Of a stretch of 64,000 bases of DNA, positions 39,491 through 52,512 are shown piece by piece. Source of the stretch: Anisus vortex. Taxonomy: Eukaryota; Mollusca; Gastropoda; Planorbidae. How positions within the stretch are numbered: position 1 is the first letter of the stretch; the number at the start of each line of letters is the position of its first letter. The DNA lies in the NCBI GenBank assembly GCA_949126835.1, contig OX421500.1, positions 22,203,167 to 22,267,166 on the forward strand, written 5' to 3'. The translations under genes were made by a program, and so were the position numbers. The notes under the pieces were generated by a model. That model saw only the letters and a program-made list of their open reading frames with translations, was not told the DNA's origin and did not search any database.

Positions 39491-39750
39491 GAAGCCGGCT
39501 GGCTCACCGCACTGTCAACCAAAAAATCACCTGACACGTCGCGGGTTCGAGCCCCGCCACCGGCAGATCCCTGTCACCCTACAGGAGTTTTGGGACTAGC
39601 TGACGTTAATATTGAGTTGTTATCACATGCGCTTAACCGGCAGCAGTGAAACCTCTCACAGATTAGGCTAATAGTCTTCTAGAGCGCACTGAGCATGCTA
39701 AAATAGCATGGATAGAAGCGCTATATAAATTACCATTACCATACCATTAC
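39491..39750 (+). mobile_element. tRNA-derived SINE, family 1, copy 2
   Basis: The head GAAGCCGGCTGGCTCACCGC contains an A-box-like segment, and the B box GCGGGTTCGAGCCCC is near 39541. The body continues through AGGAGTTTTGGGACTAG and GCATGCTAAAATAGCATG, then GCGCTATATAAAT and an ATTACC tail. It is the inverted counterpart of 26850-27118, with few differences. Confidence 0.9.
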
Positions 39751-39881
39751 ACACAAAAACACGACTCTTAAGATCTAAATATAGACAAGCGGTCCAATCA
39801 CTGATCTATAAAAAGAATGCATAGGGCATGGAAGTACAATTTTTGAAGAAATTTCCGACATTTTGTTTCCACTGCACTGAT

Positions 39882-41778
<1,897 letters not shown>

Positions 41779-41965
41779 TGTTACCGGCAAAGTGTGAAAT
41801 TCCGGCATTCTATAGAATGCCTAGGAAATGTATAGAATGCCTGATGGTCTTAAGCAAAGTATGAAATATCAGTTTTTGTAAAAAAAATTGCATACTATAC
41901 AATTCCTAGGCATTCTATATAATTCCTAGGCATTCTATAGAATGACAAGTATTGTTTAGGCAAAG
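41779..41965 (+). repeat. Left terminal/subterminal repeat of the Ginger element
   Basis: After the terminal TGTTACCGGCAA come several copies of the palindromic word CATTCTATAGAATG and of CCTAGGCATTCTATA in both orientations, up to about 41943. The right end holds CATTCTACAGAATGCCTAGG. Such clustered motifs may be integrase binding sites; that is inference. Confidence 0.75.
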
Positions 41966-42051
41966 TGTCAGAGGAGCACAACAAAAGCTTTTATTGATAA
42001 TTACGTATTTTAAAGTGGAAGGAATACGAAAAAAAGCATATGATGTTCATA

Positions 42052-42326
42052 GTAAAGTACCCGACGGACCGAGTTGATCCATAGGTCCGATGAAGCAGCG
42101 TTCACCAGTTTCTGTGGCCACGGGATACTAGGTGATTGTGTGCCTAGTACTATGCACAGCCGCCTTTACTTTACCCCGACTAAGGTCAGGTACCGATCAG
42201 AGCTGGGTAGACTCAAGGACACCCTCTAGACCCGGGTAAAAATCCAAGCCTGCATCAGGATTCGAACCCGTGACCTTCGGCTCGCCAGTCGAACGCGCAG
42301 CCGCTTGGCTACCGTGCCCCCTATAA
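42052..42326 (-). mobile_element. tRNA-derived SINE, family 2, copy 2, with 10-bp TSD
   Basis: GATGTTCATA precedes it (42042-42051) and follows it (42327-42336), an exact duplication that fixes both ends. On the minus strand the head GGGGGCACGGTAGCCAAGCG contains an A-box-like segment and the B box GGGTTCGAATCC follows. The central region is shared with 34317-34577 and the fragment at 38816. It inserted into the Ginger element and so is younger than it. Confidence 0.92.
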
Positions 42327-42346
42327 GATGTTCATACCGACAGAAG

Positions 42347-44080
42347 AGATTGAAGTATTTGATACAACAGGTAAGACTGTAATGACAGTTAGAATTGTGC
42401 TGAGATTGAAGTATTTGATACAACAGTTAAGACTGTAATGACAGTTAGAATTGTGCTGAGATTTAAGTATTTGATACAACAGGTAAAACTGTAATGACAC
42501 TTAGAATTGTGCTGAGATTGAAGTATTTGATACAACAGGTAAAACTGTAATGACACTTAGAATTGTGCTGAGATTGAAGTATTTGATACAACAGGTAAGA
42601 CTGTAATGACAGTTAGAATTGTGCTGAGATTAAAGTATTTGATACAACAGGTAAAACTGTAATGACACTTAGAATTGTGCTGAGATTGAAGTATTTGATA
42701 CAAAAGGTAAGACTGTAATGACACTTAGAATTGTGTTCAGATTTAAGTATATGATACAACAGGTAAAACTTAAATGACAGTTAGAATTGTGCTGAGATTG
42801 AAGTATTTGATACAACAGGTAAAACTGTAATGACACTTAGAATTGTGCTGAGATTGAAGTATTTGATACAACAGGTAAGACTGTAATGACACTTAGAATT
42901 GTGCTGAGATTGAAGTATTTGATACAACAGGTAAAACTGTAATGACACTTAGAATTGTGTTGATATTGAAGTATTTGATACAACAGGTAAGACTGTAATG
43001 ACACTTAGAATTGTGCTGAAATTGAAGTATTTGATACAACAGGTAAAACTGTAATGACACTTAGAATTGTGCTTAGATTGAAGTTTTTGATACAACAGGT
43101 AAGACTGTATTGACACTTAGAATTGTGCTGAGATTGAAGTATTTGATACAACAGGTAAGACTGTAATGACAGTTAGAATTGTGTTCAGATTTAAGTATTT
43201 GATACAACAGGTAAAACTTAAATGACAGTTAGAATTGTGCTGAGATTGAAGTATTTGATACAACAGGTAAAACTGTAATGACACTTAGAATTGTGCTGAG
43301 ATTGAAGTATTTGATACAACAGGTAAGACTGTAATGACACTTAGAATTTTGGTGAGATTGAAGTATTTGATACAACAGGTCAAACTGTAATGACACTTAG
43401 AATTGTGCTGAGGTTGAAGTATTTGATACAACAGGTAAAACTGTAATGACACTTAGAATTGTGCTGAGATTGAAGTATTTGATACAACAGGTAAAACTGT
43501 AATGACACTTAGAATTGTGTTGATATTGAAGTATTTGATACAACAGGTAAGACTGTAATGACACTTAGAATTGTGTTGAAATTGAAGTATTTGATACAAC
43601 AGGTAAAACTGTAATGACACTTAGAATTGTGCTTAGATTGAAGTTTTTGATACAACAGGTAAGACTGTAATGACACTTAGAATTGTGCTGAGATTGAAGT
43701 ATTTGATACAACAGGTAAAACTGTAATGACACTTAGAATTGTGCTGAAATTGAAGTATTTGATACAACAGGTTAGACTGTATTGACACTTAGAATTGTGT
43801 TGAGATTGAAGTATTTGATTCAACAGGTAAGACTCTATTGACACTTAGAATTGTGCTGAGATTGAAGTATTTGATACAACAGGTAAGACTGTATTGACAC
43901 TTAGAATTGTGCTGAGATTGAAGTATTTAATACAACAGGTAAGACTGTATTGACACTTAGAATTGTGCTGAGATTGAAGTATTTGATACAACAGGTAAGA
44001 ATGTATTGACACTTAGAATTGTGATGAGATTGAAGTATTTAATACAACAGGTAAGACTGTAATGACACTTAGAATTGTAC
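42347..44080. repeat. 56-bp minisatellite, about 31 copies
   Basis: Units contain ATTGAAGTATTTGATACAAC, AGGTAAGACTGTAATGACAC and TTAGAATTGTGCTGAG. Rare variants recur 560 bp apart (TGTTGATATTG at about 42959 and 43519; AAGTTTTTGATAC near 43080 and 43640) and 448 bp apart (TTGTGTTCAG at 42731 and 43179). These are exactly 10 and 8 units, proof of block duplication. Sequence at 44080-44300 holds single diverged relatives of the unit. Confidence 0.96.
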
Positions 44081-44347
44081 TGTACTTAATTTTCTTCTTT
44101 CACACAAAAAAACAACACATAATATTTTGACGCTTTGGTTTTGCATATTCACATAATTTCACGAATTTGTGAAGATTTGATAAATAATAAAGATATGATG
44201 TTGTTTCCGGTGAAAACAAGCAGAAAACAACTGGAATGAGCTACTTGTTGCATTAGGGAAGACTAGAATGACATTTTGAATTTCACTTAATTTTCTTTTT
44301 CACACAAAGACACGTCATAGTTTGGCATTTCGTTCTGCACATACACC

Positions 44348-45127
44348 TCACAAATCCTTCTCTTTTGTTGTTTGTACGCTATATATTATTTTTTCGAGGT
44401 CTTCCTCTGTTTCAACATTTTGTAAAACATCGTCAGGTAGGGACGACGTTGTGAGGCCTACTTTAGCTTTGCAGCCAAAGAGAGCTTCGTATGGTGATAT
44501 TTTAATCCCCGAATGAAAAACTCCGTTCTACATGAGTTGGACGTACCGTAACCCCTCACTCCAGTGGCCAGTTTTTTCATCTTGCATCCAAGCACACAGC
44601 ATATTTTCGATGTCCTGGTTAGCTCTTTCGACGCTCTCCTGGCTGTGTGAGTGGCGCGGCTTACCATGAACGATCTTCAAGGTGGGCAAGTAGACCTTTA
44701 GGCTGCTTACCACATTGTTTGCAAATTACCTGCCGTTGTCGGACTGTAGAATCGTTGGAGCACCAAGCAACGTAAATATGTCTACGAGCTGGTATGCTAC
44801 TTCTGCTGCCCGCTTTGTATTCAGGGCCCTGAGAACCACGAACTTGGTGAGATGATCTTGATACACCATTATAAACTTGTTTTCCCCATCAGGAGGGGAT
44901 TGAAAGTCGATGAGATCGACCTGACAACGGGAGTTGAATTTTGAAAAAACCATTGGCTTGACCACAATGCCTTTTTGTTTTTTCTGGCAATGTTCACAAA
45001 GGTTAATATACATTTCAATATCAAGACAGGTAACGTTCTTGTATTTGTGTGAAAGTTCTTTGAACATTCTGTCCCGTCCTCCATGACCAGTAGCCAAATG
45101 GGCCTTATGAAGTACGTCAAATACATT
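44348..45127 (-). pseudogene. Ginger/KRBA2-like integrase, two nonsense codons
   Basis: One continuous minus-strand frame broken only by a TAA (44726-44728) and a TAG (44528-44530). It starts with an HHCC zinc-binding region (HKAHLATGHGG, then LCEHCQKK). The integrase core follows: QVDLIDFQS with the first Asp, LQSDNGR with the second Asp, and SQESVERANQDI with the Glu, so the D,D,E triad is visible. The C-terminal part reads ISPYEALFGCKAKVGL and ends at TGA 44348-44350. This is the integrase form shared by Ginger transposons and genes named KRAB-A domain-containing 2-like, which cut and join element ends. Each stop lies where a charged residue (Glu, Lys) would be natural. The N-terminus is missing at the terminal repeat. 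Confidence 0.88.
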
Positions 45128-45224
45128 CTACAGAATGCCTAGGCAATGTATGAAGTAGCAATCATTTCATATTTTGCCTAAAACCATCAGGTAGAATGGC
45201 GGAATTCATACATTGCCGGTAACA
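45117..45224 (-). repeat. Right terminal repeat of the Ginger element
   Basis: Inverted relative to the left end, ending ATTGCCGGTAACA. It shares GCCTAGG, CATTCTACAGAATG and an AAACCATCAG word with the left side. Outside it lies TATA. Confidence 0.8.
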
Positions 45225-45228
45225 TATA

Positions 45229-45508
45229 CATTATTGAAATAATTGTAGCATTTCTTTTTGATAATATAAAAGAAACAAATAAATGTATTGCATTATAGTA
45301 CAAACATACACATAAGATCTTATAGATTGTTTTAGAAAAAAATATTATTTCATGGATAATTAAAACTACTTATTCACACACCTGCTGATTTGATTTTTAT
45401 TGAATAAAATGTATTTTTATAATTTCAAGTTTCAAACAGTAAAAAGAAAAAAGAGCGTTTCCAATAATAATGTTCACATAAAAAAAAAGTTACAGAAAAA
45501 AATGCCGA
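45229..45508. other. Non-coding unique DNA
   Basis: AT-rich. Nothing recognised. Confidence 0.55.
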
Positions 45509-46035
45509 AGTACGAGCTATATTCACGAGTTATATTCACGAGCTATCTTCACGAGCTGTATTTAAGAGATATATTCACGAGCTATATTAACGAGCTATAT
45601 TCACGAGCTGTATTTACGAGATATATTCACGAGCTATACTCACGAGCTATATTCACGTTATATTCACGAGCTATACTCACGAGCTACATTCACGAGCTAT
45701 ATGCACTAGTTATATTCACGAGCTATTGTTACGAGCTATATTCACGAGTTATATTCATGAGCTATTCTTACGAGCTATATTCACGAGTTATATTCACTAG
45801 TTATATTCAAGAGCTATACTCAAGAGCTATATTCACGAGCTACATGAGTATAGCTTGTGAATATAACTTGGGAGTATCGCTCGTGAGTGCTATACTCACG
45901 AGCTATATTCACGAGCTATATTAACGAGCTATATTCACGAGCTATATTCACGAGTTATATTCACGAGCTATACTCACGAGCTATACTCACGATCAATACA
46001 CACAAGCTATATTCACGAGTTTTATTCACGACGTA
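45509..46035 (+). repeat. 13-bp minisatellite, about 40 copies
   Basis: Units of CTATATTCACGAG and variants (TTATATTCACGAG, ATACTCACGAG). A short inverted patch near 45841-45890 (GAGTATAGCTTGTGAATATAA) gives a local hairpin possibility. The plus strand stays open for about 145 repeat-derived codons, not considered a gene. Confidence 0.93.
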
Positions 46036-46363
46036 ATATCAACATAGATGTAAGTGATGCATGACTTGGTGTGAAGTTATAAGGAATAAGTTTGTGCAAT
46101 AGGTGCGATTAAGGAGTAACTAGGAAATGTGTGTTTGACGTCATGTAATGTTTACTTGGGAGAGAGAGATGGTAAACAAGGACAGTGTATGTGAGGCCGT
46201 GGAAGAGTGATGTACTTGGTCTTGATGTGATAGTAGTAACGAAGTACAGAAGTGATATTATTATAGGATATATTGATTAAAGTTATTATCTACAACTAAA
46301 GGATTTATCAAGTATTATTCCAGTTGAAGTTATGTTACTACTGTTATGAAGATCTCTTTGTTA

Positions 46364-46439
46364 CAATAGAGTATAGATAATAGCCAACATAGAGTATAGA
46401 TTATAGCCAACATAGAGTATAAATAATAGCCAACATTAA
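46364..46439 (+). repeat. 23-bp minisatellite, left part
   Basis: Three units of about 23 bp containing AGAGTATAGATTATAGCCAA. The fourth breaks off at CAACATTAA, where the TTAA-flanked element begins. The array continues at 49681. Confidence 0.9.
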
Positions 46440-46935
46440 GGTCCGACACATGTCTACAATTTTTTTTTCGCAAACCTAAACATTTTTAATGGCCCTATCA
46501 CATTTAGCTGTGTGTTTTATGTGAATTTTTTTTTATATCTTTTTTTGTCATAGCAACCATAAAAATGGCCGACAAACAGTTTTATAAAATTTGTTATAAC
46601 TTTTTTACAAAGATGATAATTCAATTCTGTTTTCTGTTATTGCTTTGAATTTACATTATCTATCTTTCCGTGCATGATTAGGCTGATAGCTTTATTATTT
46701 TACAAAATATGAATTTTCTTATAAAAATGCATACAAAATTTGCATTGAAAATTCAAAAAAAAAAGTTCTCAACGAATCTTCAAAATCATGCATGGGATTA
46801 AAGAAAACATAGTGATAAATAAAACTACCAAGTTTTAACCTTATGCGATGATTAATTCTTATCTTGTCTTATACATTACAGACGCTCCTTCTATAAAGAA
46901 GATTATTGCGTCCTACGCTCATCCGTGGTCCGAGT

Positions 46936-47961
46936 CTAGTCTTGCATTTTTATTAATGTTTTAAATGATGTTAAGTTACTGGTTTTCCTGGTTTGTTCAG
47001 GCAACCCATTCCATGCCCGAATGCCACTCGGGAAGAAAGAGTACTTATATGCATTTGTTCTCGCATAAGGGACAAGGAAAGTGTTTCTATCTTTATGTTT
47101 ATCTGAGATTTGCAACAGGTTGTTATTGTGTTGTATTTCTAAATTAGAGTTTAATGCCTTATGTATTATTACTACTTTACTCTTTGCCCTTCTGTCTTCT
47201 AGTGTTTCTATGTTTAATGATTTGACTAATGGTGTTACTCTTATTAATTGGGAATATTCGCTAGTTATGAACCTTGCAGCTCTTTTTTGAATTTGTTCTA
47301 ATTTTTTAATGTTTTCTTTAGTTGATGGGTCCCATACAGATGCTGCATATTCTAGTATAGGCCTAACTAATGTAAGATAGCATTTTAGTTTTATGTTCTT
47401 ATTACATTTGTAAAAGTTCCTTTTTATGAATCCTAAAGTTTTGTTTGATTTTTTTATTACTTCATCAATATGAGGGTTCCAAGATAACTTATCATTTATT
47501 ATTACACCTAGATACTTAGCATTGTTAGTTTGAGTTAGTTCTTTACCATGAATGAAGTAGTTTGCTATTATTTGTTTCTTTTTCTTGGATACCCTTATTA
47601 GTTGGCATTTTTCTGGGTGAAAAGACATACTCCAGTTTGATTCCCATTTTTGTTGTTCATCTAGGTCTTTTTGTAGGAGTTCACTATCTTTTCCTGTCTT
47701 TATTATTCTATAAATTATGCAATCATCGGCAAATAATCTTACTTTTGTTCCCGTGTTGATGCAATTTGGCAGATCATTAATATAAATTAGAAATAGTAGG
47801 GGTCCTAGAACAGTTCCTTGTGGAACTCCTGAGTTTACAGTTATTGGTGATGACTTAGAGCCATTTATTATCACTGTTTGTTCTCTGCCTATAAGAAAGT
47901 CCTGAATCCACTGATGTAAGGGACCAGCTATGCCAAAATATTTAAGTTTTTTTAGTAGACT
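46936..47961 (-). pseudogene. LINE ORF2, 3' segment: RT catalytic core and thumb
   Basis: Continues the upstream segment in another frame, so one small indel near 47961 separates them; no other break is seen. It reads LLKKLKYFGIAGPLHQWIQD, then VNSGVPQGTVLGPLLFLIYI, then LFADDCIIY, whose DD pair completes the RT active site, then AKYLGVIINDKLSWNPHID and the thumb-region block LKCYLTLVRPILEYAASVWD. It ends at a stop at 46936-46938. With a single frameshift and truncation, the copy is recently dead. Assembly error at the frameshift is an alternative. Confidence 0.87.
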
Positions 47962-49425
47962 AGAATATGAACTTTATCAAATGCTTTTGAAAAATCTAGT
48001 AATATAGCATCAATTTGGTTGTTATTATCTAATCCCTTTGACAAGTCATCTATTAGGCCTATTAATTGAGTCTCACATGATCTATTTTTCCTAAAGCCAT
48101 GTTGGTGTGGGCACAGTGCATTAAGTTTGTCTAGATGATTTACTATACTACTATATATAATATGTTCAAGTAATTTACATGTTATGCTGGTTAGAGAAAC
48201 AGGTCTATAATTACCGGGGTCAGATTTATCTCCTTTTTTGAAAAGGGGGGTTACATTAGCTAATTTCCAATCTCTGGGCACTTTGCCCTGGTTTAGAGAG
48301 GCCTGAAAAAGTATTTTAAAGATTGGAGATATTTCATTGGTTAGTTCTTTAAGCAGTCTTGCTGGTATTTCATCTGGACCAGAAGCTTTGTTTGCTTTTA
48401 AGTTGGTTAGGAGTTGTTTAATGCCTTTTTCATCTACATTTATATGTCCTATTTCTTCTAGCTTGTTTAAATTTATGAAGATTTCTTTGTCACCTGGATT
48501 TGAAAAAGATGATGCAAAGTGTGTGTTAAGGATATTAGCTTTGGTTTCATTATCATTATAAGTTTCATTGTTTTGGCCTTTTAGTGGAGCTATGCCTGTA
48601 GTGTCCATTTTTCTTGATTTAATGTAGGACCATAAGTTTTTATTATTATCTTTAGAAATTACATTGTTTACATATTCATTTTGCAGCTGTCTGCTTAGTT
48701 TCTGAGTTAAATGTTTAATTTTTAGGTATTTTTTATGTAGTCTAATTGAATTAGTTGCCTTAAACTTTTTGAATAGATTTTCTTTTTGTTTACACAGTTT
48801 CTTTAGTTTAGTGTTAAACCAACATTTGTTAATTTTATTTGATGTTTGTTTTGTTGGCACAGAATCAGCCATTATTGCTTTTAAGTTGGTTTTTATGAAT
48901 TGCCAAATATCTTCAACTGGACTATTTATATTGTATTTAGTAAGAAAATTGGTTTGGAATTTTATTGCTGCTTGATGTAGTTCTGTTGTGTTACATTTAT
49001 TCCAGAGGTAAATTATTCTTTTAGGTTTCTTGTTTATTTGGGTTTTTATTTTGTTATTTACTCTGACAATATCATGATCTGAAAGTCCAGGAATTATTTC
49101 ATAATCTACTACTAGTCCTGGTCTGTTAGTTAAGAATAAATCTAGTATATTATGGTTTCTTGTTGTTTTTTTATTAATTTGATTTAAGTTTAGATTTTGG
49201 ATGGTATTGATAAACATTTCATTTATTTCTTTTATGTTTTGGTGTTTTTCTATAGAGTAGCTATTCCAATTTATATCAGGGAGGTTGAAGTCTCCCATTA
49301 TCCAAATTATAGCATTTTTATATTTAGCTTCAATACTTGTCATCTGATTACATAGATCAGTCATGTACTCTGATGTTGAGTTTGGTGGTCTATAAACACT
49401 GCCTACAATTAGTGGTTTAGAATTA
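47952..49425 (-). pseudogene. LINE ORF2, 5' segment: endonuclease end and RT start
   Basis: Open for about 490 codons. Counting from the Met at 49364, the apurinic-type endonuclease C-terminal half shows GDFNLPDINW at 24-33, ILDLFLTN at 73-80 and SDHDIV at 95-100. A Lys/Asn-rich linker follows, then the RT start with NKASGPDEIPARLL, KLANVTPLFKKGDKSDPGNY, RPVSLTSITCKLLEHII and finally DFSKAFDKVH, bearing the first catalytic Asp. Immediately after this the frame is lost (near 47961) and TAA follows. The endonuclease nicks target DNA and the RT primes from that nick. The 5' part, including the first endonuclease motifs, is absent. Confidence 0.87.
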
Positions 49426-49683
49426 GGTTACAGAGGAGTAGCAAAATACCCGAAGAAAAATGAAAAAAAATACAAAAATGAGAAAAAAACGGAAAAAGAA
49501 AGAAAATTGTGCTCTGAAATGAACTAAACATGCATGTTTAAATGTGTTATATCAGGATTTTAAAGTTCAAATCTTGTGTAACAACTGTATTTTATTATTA
49601 AAGCAATGGTTAAACTGTCTCAATATGTCTCAAATACGCAAAAAATATTTTTTTACGCATAATTAGACAGGTGTCAATCCTTA

Positions 49684-49877
49684 AGTATAGATTATAGCCA
49701 ACATCGAGTATAGGTAATAGCCAACATAGAGTATAGATAAAAGCAAATATAAATTATATATTATAGCCAACCTAGATTATAGATTATAGCCAATATAGAG
49801 TATAGATTATAGCCAACATAGAGTATAGATTATAGCCAACATACAGTATAGATTATAGCCAACATAGAGTTTAGATA
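49684..49877 (+). repeat. 23-bp minisatellite, right part
   Basis: About eight units with AGAGTATAGATTATAGCCAA, continuing the array interrupted at 46439. It runs directly into a different, 18-bp array. Confidence 0.93.
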
Positions 49878-50535
49878 ATGTTTCAGTCAAACGGAATGTT
49901 ACAGTCTGACAGAATGTTTCAGTCAGACGGAATGTTACAGTCAGACGGAATGTTACAGTCGGACAGAATGTTACAGTCTTACAAAATGTTTCAGTCAGAC
50001 AGAATGTTACAGTCAGACGGAATGTTACAGTCGGACAGAATGTTACAGTCTTACACAATGTTTCAGTCAGACAGAATGTTACAGTCAGACGGAATGTTAC
50101 AGTCGGACAGAATGTTAGAGTCTTACAAAATGTTTCAGTCAGACAGAATGTTACAGTCAGACAGAATGCTACAGTCAGACGGAATGTTTCAGTCAGACAG
50201 AATGTTACAGTCTGACAGAATGTTTCAGTCAGACGGAATGTTACAGTCTGACAAAATGTTACAGTCTTACAAAATGTTACAGTCAGACAAAATGTTACAG
50301 TCTGACAGAATGTTACAGTCAGACGGAATGTTACAGTCAGACGGAATGTTACAGTCTGACAGAATGTTTCAGTCAGACGGAATGTTACAGTCTGACAAAA
50401 TGTTACAGTCTGACAAAATGTTTCAGTCAGACAGAATGTTACAGTCTTACAAAATGTTTCGGTCAGACGGAATGTTACAGTCAGACGGAATGTTACAGTC
50501 TTACAAAATGTTACAGTCAGACAGAATGTTACCAT
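49878..50535 (+). repeat. 18-bp minisatellite, about 36 copies
   Basis: Units ATGTTACAGTCAGACGGA and variants (TTT for TTA, CTTACA for CAGACG). Both strands stay open for about 255-280 codons because all units are exactly 18 bp; the plus strand reads as repeats of MLQSDG. No signal, flanking exon or domain supports translation. Confidence 0.95.
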
Positions 50536-51608
50536 GTCACACACTACATGAGAATGTTTCGATTTTTCGTAAATTTTCAACACGCTGTATTTCACTTCTT
50601 CAACATTTGACCCTGCAGACGGAAGTTGATGATTTGTATATATGTAAATAATTCCCAATTCTTATCGATCATGTCTCCATTGTAATCCAATAAGATAAGG
50701 CCAAGAATCCAATTGTAAACATCCTGGCATGAATCTCTCACTCTGACGTCTGCTGTTTTCTTTCAAATGTTTTTATTACTATTTTCTATTTTAAAATACT
50801 TTTTATACAGTCAACTTTTGTAAAAAATAATAATAAAAAAAAAACACTTTCTGTTTGGTTAGTACACAGATTCAGCAAATGAAAAGTCCCAATACTCGGA
50901 TTTGGTACTTATTGGAAATCGTCAGGCCATCATATATATTTTGAAATATAAACAAAGAGATCATATATGTAGATTGTTGGTCATATCATATGGAATTAAA
51001 TAATATCTTATAATAATATAACAATGTATCAATAATCAAAATTATAGTTTCCGAGTTTTATACGTAGACAGAGAAGATACTGATTGTTTTCTTAATTTAT
51101 ATATAGATTTAGTATTCTGCATGTACTAAATTGCATCTATCATATTTTTGATATGATATGGGCATTTGTATAGTAAGTCTGTACAAGTTCTGTTGCTTAC
51201 GTACTTCTGTATGGAAGGTACAGCGCTTCACTAGTTTTTAAAACTTATCTCAAGTCAGGTGTCTATTAAGAGGTTCGCTCTTCACTATATTCCATAACTT
51301 GAATATACATGAAAAGAAGTCATTTGGATTGTGTCTTTTAAATCGGCATAGACTAAATAAGGATGCTTTAAATGTTTAAAAGACTCAGAATAGAAAAGGG
51401 TTTAAAAAAACTTTTAGAAACCTATTATTTCGTAAGACATTTGACTACCCTCAAATCTTTTCCATCCTATATACATTTATTTAGCATAAACTTTTCCAAG
51501 TCATCAAAAGTTTGACTACTTCCAAACACCACTGGGGAAACGGGGAACCATTGCTTACTGAGCATGTTATACAGTTTTAATACCATGGTTAGACATACCA
51601 TGCACCTT
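50536..51608. other. Non-coding unique DNA
   Basis: AT-rich. Nothing recognised. Confidence 0.6.
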
Positions 51609-51872
51609 GCGTCATGCAATTAGCGTCATGCAACTAGCGTCTTGCAACTAGCGTCTTGCAACTAGCGTCATGCAACTAGCGTCTTGCAACTAGCGTCATG
51701 CAACTTGCGTCATGCAACTAGCGTCTTGCAACTAGCGTCATGCAACTTGCGTCATGCAACTAGCATCATACAACTAGCGTCATGCAACTAGCGTCATGCA
51801 ACTTGCGTCATGCAACTTGCGTCATGCAACTAGTGTCATGCAACTAGCGTCAATAATTAGCGTCATGCAACT
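51609..51872 (+). repeat. 14-bp minisatellite, about 19 copies
   Basis: Units GCGTCATGCAACTA, with CAT/CTT and CTA/CTT variants; the last copies decay (GCGTCAATAATTA). Confidence 0.96.
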
Positions 51873-52512
51873 GACCGCCAGTATCATGATCTTTATTTAC
51901 CATGTGACTATAGTTTTATTTCAATGAAACCATCTTTTGGTGAAAGTATGTCTGTTTGTTTATGTGTGTGTGTCAGCGAGTACATTTGAGTGTTCAAGAC
52001 AATCTCTGTGTGTCTTTTTATGTTACTGTCTTTTTGTGTTTGTATGTATAAGAGTACGTATAATATGTGTCTATGTGTAAGCCTATTTACAATTTGTGTG
52101 TCTGGATTCTGGGTGTGTGTATATGACTGTGTCAATTTGTGTTTCTTTGAGTCTTTATATGTGTGTGTCTGCATGAATGTATTTGTGTTTGAATATTATG
52201 TGTGTGCCAATGTGTAGGACCTACCTCTGTATGTGTCTCCGTTTATATCTGCCCCGGTGAGTGTCACCACGGGTGTGCCTGCATGTGTTTGAGCATGTAT
52301 GTGTGTCTGCAATTGTGTGTCCTGCTACGTGTGTGCGTATGTAAGTGTGTATATTTTCCTGTGCCAGTCTGTGTTTGAAAGGAAACGACCTAATGGTTAC
52401 ACCAAGGAGCGGTCTAAGAAAAGTCGCTGGGTAAGACAGACACTAGTTCGTCATTGTTAATCTGCCAAGCATTGCGCCAGACTCCCAAAGGAATACCAGA
52501 CAATGAAATCCT
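51873..52512. other. GT-rich non-coding DNA
   Basis: From about 51950 to 52370 the plus strand is rich in TGTGTG words without a fixed period. It gives open frames of 75-90 codons on both strands that I do not support as genes. Confidence 0.65.

Larger units (their letters stand above)
41779..45224 (-). mobile_element. Ginger-type DNA transposon, internally deleted, with TSD TATA
   Basis: A 3,446-bp element. The left end is TGTTACCGGCAAAGTGTGAA and the right end, on the other strand, is TGTTACCGGCAATGTATGAA. Both continue with ATTCCG-like, CATTCTA and CTGATGGT words. TATA flanks both sides (41775-41778 and 45225-45228). TGTNR ends, 4-bp duplications and an LTR-retrotransposon-like integrase gene are the published hallmarks of Ginger elements; here the integrase relic lies on the minus strand next to the right end. 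The interior also holds a SINE insertion and a 56-bp array. The integrase starts almost inside the right terminal repeat, so its 5' part has been deleted. Confidence 0.82.
46855..49425 (-). mobile_element. 5'-truncated LINE (CR1/L2 group), frameshifted
   Basis: A minus-strand non-LTR element starting within the endonuclease domain (VGSVYRPPNSTSEYMTDL near 49420) and ending after a 3' UTR with GGACGCAATAATCTTCTTTA. That 3' UTR recurs on the plus strand at 53606-53702, confirming the family repeats. The 3' edge at about 46855 is approximate. It differs from the LINE at 36441 in sequence and RT motif (FADD versus YADD). Confidence 0.88.
46440..49680. mobile_element. TTAA-flanked (piggyBac-like) element carrying a LINE
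   Basis: TTAA occurs at 46436-46439 and again at 49681-49684, and the two halves of the 23-bp array resume across it in register. Ends are GGTCCGACACATGTCTA and (other strand) GGATTGACACCTGTCTA, 13 of 17 matching. TTAA duplications are the signature of piggyBac transposases. Without the LINE (46855-49425), about 670 bp of AT-rich non-coding DNA remains, a non-autonomous size. TTAA is common in AT-rich DNA, so the class is probable, not certain. Confidence 0.68.

Noticed and set aside
44080..44300. Separate gene between the 56-bp array and the integrase
   Set aside because: Short, stop-rich, and similar to the array unit; best explained as Ginger interior.
49807..50658. Overlapping 257- and 283-codon frames on opposite strands
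   Set aside because: Both are consequences of an 18-bp array; openness on both strands argues against selection on a protein.
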